Program-made: the position numbers and the translations under genes
Notes under the pieces: generated by a model
What the model was told of the DNA's origin: nothing
The model's database searches: none
Seen by the model: the letters and a program-made list of their open reading frames with translations, nothing else
Shown here: piece by piece, positions 57,188 to 64,000 of the stretch
Layout of the letters: each line of letters opens with the position of its first letter
Position numbering within the stretch: position 1 is the first letter of the stretch
NCBI GenBank assembly: GCA_963680875.1
Contig: OY804577.1
Location: forward strand, 102,125,906-102,189,905
Reading direction: 5' to 3'
Source of the DNA: Bathymodiolus brooksi
Taxonomy: Eukaryota > Mollusca > Bivalvia > Mytilida > Modiolidae
DNA length: 64,000 bases

Positions 57188-57258
57188 ATTTATGCTCTAG
57201 AATATAGTTTGGATCTTCTTCAGTTGTCAGTCTTCTCTAGATTCTTCCATTCTGTACT
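57188..57258 (-). other. Candidate 5' non-coding exon of gene 2
   Basis: A 71-base interval on the minus strand lies between a strong acceptor (T-rich run, then GCAG) and a strong donor (AAAT|GTAAGAAG). It has stops in the coding-relevant frames and would be untranslated. The link to gene 2, about 5.8 kb downstream on the same strand, is only positional. Confidence 0.2.
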
Positions 57259-57511
57259 CTGCAAAAAAAATTATAATAATTATTAATAGGCGGAGACGGT
57301 AATCCTAAACTGAATAAAAAGTACCCGATCCGACGGTATTGTATAAGACAATAATATATGCTAAAACTAACTAAAATACAAGTCAAAATCAACATTGTAA
57401 AGTATTTAAAAAACAATTTAAAAATAAAGCAACTTTTCGTTTAGCGTTTCAGCAAAACATTAATTTTAATCAGAAATGTCCATGCAGACAATAATGAATA
57501 TGGGTTAGAAG

Positions 57512-57740
57512 TTATGGTGTTTATCGCCATTTTCAACAATATTTCAGTTATATCGTGCAGGTCAGACCCGGAGAAAACCACCAACTTGTCGCAAGTCACT
57601 GACAAACTTGATCACATAATATTGTATCGAGTACACCTCGCCATGAGCGGTATTCTAACTCACAACGCTAGTGGTGATAGGCACTGATTGCACAAGTAGT
57701 TGTAAATCCAACTACTATACGATCACGACGGCCCCGCTGA
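57512..57740 (-). repeat. tRNA-derived SINE, family B, near full length
   Basis: GTGTTTATCGCCATTTTCAA (reversed tail), AACCACCAACTTGTCGCAAG, TGTATCGAGTACACCTCGCC, then the reversed head AATCCAACTACTATACGATC and GACGGCCCC. An internal piece with TTTTATTGGTGGAGG is deleted. Confidence 0.8.
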
Positions 57741-58330
57741 CCATATGGATTTACGTCGTATCGTTGAAACAAGACAATGCGAATGCGCGCTTTGTTCAAC
57801 AAATTACAAGAAAAATCATTGCCTGCAACGTTGCATGGTTATACCGCGGATGCCAGTTCTGAGTTCATTGTCATAATTATACAAATGTATTATAGTTAAT
57901 ACTTTGCATTTCTATTATATAAAAATGTTCTGTTATTGAAAAGAAACGTCATTTTAAATCAATGATAATTATCATAATTATTTTAATTATTATAAGTTGT
58001 TCAAAAATAGAATAGTTAATCAATATAACGTTGATCGGAAGTCATTCACGACACCGAAATAAACAAACCAGACTGAGTCAAGTCATGTGTATGACAAGTA
58101 TAAAAGGTTCGTTTGTATACACGCTACAATGATTCCCATAATTGTGTGTGGTGGTTGTTTTTTATTTGCACACGTTTATTTGTTTTAAATCTTCCTTGCC
58201 AATAGACATATACATCTTAACGCATTTATTTTCTTGTTAAAACAAGTTCAATTTAAATAACCCAAATATAAATCAATATAATCGCGTTATCTTTGAGTAC
58301 AACATAATGGTGTATAATATAGACTGGTGC
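57741..58330. other. AT-rich stretch without recognised features
   Basis: No exon or repeat recognised. Confidence 0.3.
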
Positions 58331-58364
58331 CATGCCGACTGTTCAAAATGAGACACCATAGTAG

Positions 58365-59165
58365 GCATGCGCATTGTCGTTATCACGTCACGGGATCTAT
58401 AAAGCCAAAAATAATAATGACGTCATATTACATCATTCGATACTTCAACATGATTCCGTTGAAAATTGAAGTTACGTCAAATCAACTACACCACTTCTTG
58501 TCAGCGTTAAAATAACGACGCGGAAGTAACCATACGAGATTTGAACGAGTTTTTTTAATCGACGTCATCTTAACGTTTGGTCTACCTTAACCGCTTCTTG
58601 TATTTTTACGTCATTCTCATCGACGAACGTTGGAGATAATTCGACGTATTAATTCTAAAATAACGACACTCGCATGTGCCATATCCCAACGTCATCGAAC
58701 TCACTGTCGGTTGAATTTTTTTTTAAATCGACGTCATCATAACGTCTGTTCGATCTAAATCGCTTCTAGTATATTTTACGTCATTCTTAAAACAATTATA
58801 TCGACGAACGTTGAAGAGAAATCGACGTACTAATTCTAAAATAACGACACTTCGATATTGGCAATATTCCAAATATAAATGTCCCGATGTAGTACGCATG
58901 CGCCATATCCCAACGCCATCGACCTCAATGTCGGTTGAATTTTTTTTTTATCGACGTTATTTTAACGTTTGGTCTATCTTTATCGCTTCTAGTATTTTAC
59001 GCCATTCACAAACAATTATATCGACGAACGTAACGTGGAAGAGAATTCGACGTAATAATTCTAAAATAACGACACTCCGATATTGGCAATATTCCAAATA
59101 TAAATGTCCCGAGGTAGTACGCATGCGCCATATCCCAACTTCTTCCATCCCAATGTTGGTTGAAA
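58365..59165. repeat. Direct repeats of about 225 bp (3 copies) rich in ACGTCA motifs
   Basis: The units carry TCGACGTCAT, TTTACGTCATTCT, ATCGACGAACGTTG and AATTCTAAAATAACGACACT. Copies start near 58555, 58728 and 58948, the last two being longer and sharing TATTGGCAATATTCCAAATA, TAAATGTCCCGA and ACGCATGCGCCATATCCCAA. Just before the array is a perfect TGACGTCA at 58418-58425. CpG density is higher than around it. The block could be a mobile repeat with enhancer-like content or a regulatory region; orientation and role are unknown. Confidence 0.7.
58418..58425. promoter_or_regulatory. Perfect CRE-type palindrome TGACGTCA
   Basis: An eight-base CREB/ATF consensus in the ACGTCA-rich block, about 7 kb upstream of the first coding exon of gene 2. 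Function is not shown. Confidence 0.3.
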
Positions 59166-59199
59166 TATTCCTGTAAAATATTCATGTACTGATAACTCA

Positions 59200-60640
59200 C
59201 ATCATGCAAAAACATGTTTTATGTGTATACATATCCCACAAAAACATAATAAATTAAACATCATACACACAGTAATGAACACGTGTCACATATATCCACA
59301 TATTTACCTTAGCTTAATATTATAAATAATGTTTCTACTGTGTATCCCAATTGTACAATAGTTTCTAATATCGATCCATTTTTCAGTCGTATGAGCCCTG
59401 TGAACTTATTCCCAATCATCTCACAATGTGACTGTTATCTGCCGAAGTTAATAACTCATGTCCAATCACCGTGAGTTGCCATTGGAAACCATTTAATAAC
59501 CTTAGCTTCAGGCTGATATCCCGGCCTTTGACATGTTAATCATGACAGCTGAACAAATCTCAAATACTGGCAGTGAGCCAAGTCTATCAAATTAATGTTA
59601 TCTCGTTGAGTATGAAGTATGTTTCAACTTTATTGATATTCGTGTTTTTTTTGTACAATTCATTACAAAAATAAATATCACGGAAAAAAGTGTGTACTCT
59701 CTTGTTATTTATTTAAAACACCTTACAAGATGTTGACATTTAATATTTAAATGGTTATTTTCTGCATGGATTGGTTTATTCATGTAAACAATTGTTTATT
59801 ATCGCGTACCTAATATAATTTGGCACTAGGCCCAATATTCTATTCAAGCCATCTGAATTAACAATTGATTGGCATTTGTTATAAAATAATCAATAAAAGC
59901 TCCGAAGCACAGGCAATAAAAATCAAACAAACGCGTAATTTACCTGTGGCGAATTCGCAGGATATTTATTGACTCAAATTGTATCAGCGATTTAAATAGC
60001 GCTGTACAGGTAAACTTGTACATTTGTACAAACATTACACATTTATTTATCTCGCACTGCGATCCGTTTGTGTTTTGAACATGTTTTATTGACAACACAT
60101 AAAAAATCACCCAAAAATGTATTTGTAAAATGTTATCATCTATTGAAAATAATTCATGCAGACGACAGCTGGTGCAGACGATTGCCAGCTGTTTACGTTA
60201 CCACGGCAACAATCCCGCATAATATTGTGATAATAATCATTGAAGGTTAATTTTGACATCCGTGTCAATTTATGTAACGTGTCCAATTAATCAAATCTAT
60301 ATATATACGTCATCTTATCCGGATTTGTAGATACCCCGGATATATATTGATCCGGATTACAAATCGAAATTTACTTCAATTTCTAGTAAATGCGTAATAT
60401 GTAGTCGGAAAAAAACAATTATTTGTGTGAATTCTCTTCATCAAAAATAATTAGATGTGATAATTATTGCTATTATTAAAAGCCCTAATTAACTTGTTTT
60501 CGAATCCCAAAATATGTAATTTAATCTGTTATATGGTAGTCTGTTTCTTAAATGAATAAATATGTTTAAACGAATTATGACAATTATCCATTGTTCAATT
60601 GATCAAGTATTTATATTTTCATTGGCTGGATACCTCTGTT
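59200..60640. other. Stretch without recognised genes
   Basis: AT-rich with a few short frames. No family repeat was identified. Confidence 0.35.
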
Positions 60641-60654
60641 GGTCAACTATAATA

Positions 60655-60792
60655 ATCACCCGGGGTATCGTCCACCCAGCAGTCAGTCTTTCGTTACTGA
60701 TATCGGGTTTGTAAGATATGCCGATTTTATCTACCTGATGACAGTTATATCACCAAGAAACGTGTTACGCGCACTGAGTTAGATTTATCGAT
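60655..60792 (+). repeat. Repeat R terminal part with foldback-arm sequence
   Basis: GGGGTATCGTCCACCCAGCA, GTCAGTCTTTCG, then CCTGATGACAGTTATATCAC and AAACGTGTTACGCGCACTGA. Confidence 0.6.
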
Positions 60793-60967
60793 AGATTGGA
60801 CATTTTCGTTTGATCTCACCGAGTAATAATGTCAGTATCAAAGGCCTGACTTAATACTGGAAAATATCGGTCAGTGTGACGTCACATTATGACGTTTAAT
60901 AGCGATAAAAACAGTATCGTCAGTGTCGAGGGTCTCGATATACATTATCACTAGTATCACAAATTTT

Positions 60968-61038
60968 CCTGTCGGACTCGCTGCGATACTAGTGAGAATA
61001 CCTGTCTGGACCTTCAAAACTACCGTTATTCTACATTT
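60968..61038 (+). repeat. Dispersed repeat shared with 33657-33728
   Basis: TCGGACTCGCTGCGATACTA, GTCTGGACCTTCAAAACTAC, CGTTATTCTAC. Confidence 0.7.
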
Positions 61039-61272
61039 ATATTACAAGATATTAAATATATTTGAAATGTGACATTTCTTACTGCATTTATGAGATGTAC
61101 TATATGAGCAATCAGATTGTAAACGATATTTTTTTTTACATATCACGTTTGTTGCTTGATAAATATAGGAGCGACGGTCAGTAATGTTGAAAAAAACACA
61201 CGCTAGTATAGAAGCGATTCCGATAGGATAATGTATGTCGATACCTTCAAATATGATGTTTAAGAAATAAAT

Positions 61273-61376
61273 CATGGAAGCCAGAATATGTTTTGAGTTT
61301 TAACATGGATTGGCAGGATTTACTAATATCCTGCCAACTCATGTTAAAACTCAAAACACATTTTGGCTTCCATGAA
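61273..61376. mobile_element. Foldback element, about 104 bp
   Basis: The arms start CATGGAAGCCAGAATATGTT and end AACACATTTTGGCTTCCATG, with inner stems GGCAGGAT and ATCCTGCC around a loop of about 8 bases. AAT occurs on both flanks (possible 3-bp duplication). Confidence 0.85.
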
Positions 61377-61589
61377 TTATTTAGCTTCTGATATGTCTAA
61401 CAGTACAAATACGGTAGTATATTTTGATTGGAAGACGGCAATTTATATTTACGTTTGCAGACGATTCCGCACACAATTTATGCTGCCAAATTCGAGCAGA
61501 CGATCACCCATTAACATGTACTTTTACGACGGGAAAGTCAGTCGTATTGATTGAGCATACGAAAGAATAACATTGTGTTTGCACGTTTT

Positions 61590-62132
61590 AATACGGTTGT
61601 TTCGGATCATTTCCATTCCGTCAAAAAAAAAAAATCGTCCGCTAGATCACGTGATTTCACTGGACTTCCGGTGTCAATGTACACAACAAAAACTCCAATC
61701 GATATATGCCGTTTTAACGTTCTATCCTCAACTTAAAAAAATCTTAACATTTTCTGTAAAAGACATATCAATTAAATTATTATTTTTTTGTATCAAAGAC
61801 TTCAATGCAGAGACAATTACTTCTTTAAAATTAAATTTGTTTTCTTTCTTTATTTGCTGCTGTCAGCATCATGAAAGGATAACGATCTGCCTTTATATAT
61901 TTCTGAAATCAGACAGATAGTGGGGTACCAAACACCAGTATTTATTCAACCGTTTCCTTGGCGTCTCCATATTACAATTTCTTATAATCTACCGCATCTC
62001 CGACTATGATATGCTGACGTTGTCACAGTAATAGCATAAACACCGGAAGTCGTCTGCCGAACATTTCAGACGTTAAGACACGAAAAAGACGGAACGTGGT
62101 CGGAATTGACATGATTCGAAACAACCGTATTG
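61590..62132. mobile_element. Candidate non-autonomous DNA element with 30-bp inverted ends
   Basis: Left AATACGGTTGTTTCGGATCA and right (reversed) AATACGGTTGTTTCGAATCA, continuing to GTC. The interior has ACTTCCGGTGTCA and the opposed ACACCGGAAGT. No transposase frame and no clear target-site duplication. Confidence 0.6.
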
Positions 62133-62364
62133 CACATTGCATATGATTAATTTTTGATATGTTGATTATTTTCATTGAAAATAGATTGTTAAAACGTTAA
62201 CAATCGTGTAAATAATTTTATTTTGTGATTTTATCACCTGGCTTAAATGTGTGCACCGCGTATGTGCTAATGAGATTGTGCCATGTGATTAATCGCTCGT
62301 TTGTTTGCAAAGCGAAAGAAGGACATCATATTAGAATATTGTTTTTATCAGTAACGTCGTTTGA

Positions 62365-62598
62365 CGTGTCACCAGTGCCGGATTTACCTATGGGCCTGGC
62401 AGGCTGAAGCCTAGGCCCTCAAAATATAGGGGGCCTCCGGCCTAGGTGTATGTTAATGTTAATACTTACATATTATGTCATAGCGCACTATAGTCTCTAA
62501 ACAACCTTTCAGTCATGTTGCTTGCAGTCATTAGGCTGGACCGGGGATTGGATACGGCCTAGGATCCCTCTTTATCTAAATCTGACACTGCGTGTCAC
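62365..62598. mobile_element. hAT-type MITE (218 bp) with 8-bp target-site duplication
   Basis: The body is 62373-62590. Its termini are CAGTGCCGGATTTA and, reversed at the right, CAGTGTCAGATTTA (12 of 14 match). The 8-bp direct repeat CGTGTCAC lies at 62365-62372 and 62591-62598. CAGTG-type ends and an 8-bp duplication are the hAT signature. The interior has GGGCCTGGCAGGCTGAAGCC and GGGGGCCTCCGGCC and no coding frame. Confidence 0.9.
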
Positions 62599-62599
62599 T

Positions 62600-63125
62600 G
62601 ACAGAAAAGCCCTTGTGCAAAATTCCGATTTGTTTTTATTAAACATTATACGTTTTTGTACCTTTTTTATACGAGTTATTTCCCATACGACGGACAATGT
62701 GGTAGTCAATCTAGCAAAAGCAATGGAAAGGACAACGAATTTAAGTATTATTTTCTCATAATTATTTGAGCCTTGTAAAAAAATCAGAGGATATTTATAT
62801 AGCAAATCGAAAATTCACAAGTTGGTTCCACCATAAAACTTTGAACAATGTGAAAAAAAAATATACGTTATTTTCATTGAACTTTGCATTAAAGAAATGA
62901 CAGAACCCTTTTGTCCGACTTAAAGGGAAATAATTTTAGAATCAGTCTGAAATGTACAAATCGTCTCGATACTGACAGGTAACCCCTCAGGCTCGAGAGA
63001 TCAAAGGAAAACTATTTGAATTACCGGTAATAAAATATATTTATTATACAATTATAGCCTTTTGATCAGGTAAATACATATGCAATCTATATGTATATTG
63101 TCAGAAAATATATAATTGATGTGTA
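62600..63125. other. AT-rich stretch without recognised features
   Basis: Short frames only. Confidence 0.35.
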
Positions 63126-63129
63126 TGAG

Positions 63130-63276
63130 CTTTATAACATACTGCCTTTAGTTGAGGGTGTTTACGGTAGATTACCACAAGAAGAAAAAAATTTCGTCTC
63201 GGGTGATATTTTTTCTGAGTGTGGTAATCTACCGTAACACCCTCGAGCTCAACCAAAGGCAGTATGTTTTATATTA
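63130..63276. mobile_element. Foldback element, about 147 bp
   Basis: The arms include CATACTGCCTTTAGTTGAGG, GGTAGATTACCACA on the left and TGTGGTAATCTACCGT, CAAAGGCAGTATG on the right. The loop is A/T-rich around 63185-63215. Confidence 0.85.
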
Positions 63277-63287
63277 TACTGAATGCC

Positions 63288-63365
63288 CTTCGGAGGGTGG
63301 TATTGCAGAGGGTGATATTGTGGAGGGTGGTATTGCGGAGGGTGGTATTGCGGGATGTGGTATAT
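63288..63365. repeat. 15-bp tandem repeat, about 5 copies
   Basis: GGAGGGTGGTATTGC repeats with small changes (GAGGGTGATATTGT, GGGATGTGGTATATC). Confidence 0.85.
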
Positions 63366-63469
63366 CCTTGCAATACTACCCTCTGCTTTGGTGGGCGGTG
63401 TTAAGAACAGTTAGAGAAAATTTACCAATAAAATTACCAAATTATCAAAGAAATTTGCATAAAGTATAA

Positions 63470-63715
63470 TATTATAAGATATTTACTACACTTTAAGATA
63501 TCTCTTTTACAATACTTTGGAGATTGACTTTAATCTTATGAAGCTTGCTTCGACTACAAGATATCCCGTAAGGCCTATTAGATATCTCTTAAGGCTTATA
63601 AAATATGGCATAAACATTACAAGATATCTAATAAACTTTATGTGATATCTCATATTTCGACTAAACTCAAAACGGCTATGAGATATGCATATCTAACAAG
63701 CTTTATAAGATATCT
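63470..63715. repeat. Degenerate cluster of AGATATCT palindromes
   Basis: AAGATATCT, AGATATCTC, AAGATATCC, TGATATCTC and variants occur about ten times at roughly 20-35 bp intervals, often with an ATAAACTTTA-like spacer. Confidence 0.6.
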
Positions 63716-64000
63716 TGATTGTGGAATAAATGGCTTGCCATAGATAAATTACCGTGTACAACTAAAAAATGTACGACATATTTAGATGTTCGCAAATACT
63801 TTAAAATGGGTTTTAAATTAGTTATGTAATTCGGTTAAGCTTAGTCAATAGTTCTGCAACATTGATATACACATTAAAAAGAATACACAAAACACGTTGC
63901 ATAACCCTGGTATAACGAAGTAAATGTCAGCATTATGCCACTTTATATGAATCGATAAAGTAGTAGTGTAGTACACGTAGTTTGGTGTTTAAAGACACAA
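63716..64000. other. Window end, nothing recognised
   Basis: AT-rich, no frame or repeat of note. Confidence 0.4.

Noticed and set aside
63152..63469. 105-codon plus frame with EGGIAEGG repeats
   Set aside because: Translation of a foldback element and a 15-bp tandem repeat.

Overview
This window is nuclear DNA from an animal, most likely a bivalve mollusc and plausibly a mytilid mussel. The signs are AT-rich sequence, genes split by introns, no operon structure, tRNA-derived SINEs, MITE and foldback elements, many minisatellites, and dispersed repeats of a kind I associate with mussel genomes. The species assignment is recall-based inference. I see no rRNA gene, no free-standing tRNA gene and no CRISPR array.

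Only two host protein-coding genes can be supported, and they are paralogs pointing toward each other. Gene 1 (+ strand) has one very large exon (26331-29027) and a tiny last exon (30161-30207). Gene 2 (- strand) has one very large exon (51340-48711) and a tiny last exon (46098-46043). Each protein of about 890 residues carries three related modules (A and B near the N-terminus, C near the C-terminus) that I read as divergent SKI/SNO/DAC-like domains. These are separated by a long Pro/Gln/Asn/Met-rich linker. Both large exons end in the same splice phase, and both last exons encode a short tail ending in a hydrophobic-acidic motif (VIVLDS in gene 1, IIILDD in gene 2) that resembles a SUMO-interacting motif. 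I do not recognise a named family; a nuclear regulatory or adaptor role is inference.

The rest is mobile and repetitive DNA. From 0 to 5.4 kb lie two retroelement relics and a complete 3.4-kb Mutator-like element with 9-bp target-site duplications and a decayed transposase. From 5.4 to 21.7 kb lie SINEs, 3' tails of a reverse-transcriptase element, several tandem arrays (53, 27, 66, 68 and 64 bp units) and a 318-bp foldback element with an 8-bp duplication. From 21.7 to 26.1 kb lies a 4.4-kb minisatellite of about 130 copies of a 34-bp unit, which is open in all three + frames and ends 187 bp before the large exon of gene 1. Between the two genes (30.5-46 kb) are satellite-like arrays, LINE relics and SINEs. 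From 51.4 to 64 kb there is a nine-copy 155-bp array, more SINEs, a block rich in ACGTCA motifs, several foldback elements and a 218-bp hAT-type MITE with an 8-bp duplication.

Two relationships link the repeats. The most abundant dispersed repeat appears to be the 3' untranslated end of the reverse-transcriptase element, because in two places the end of that coding frame runs straight into it. The 34-bp minisatellite appears to have grown from a monomer that is present once in a dispersed repeat elsewhere in the window.
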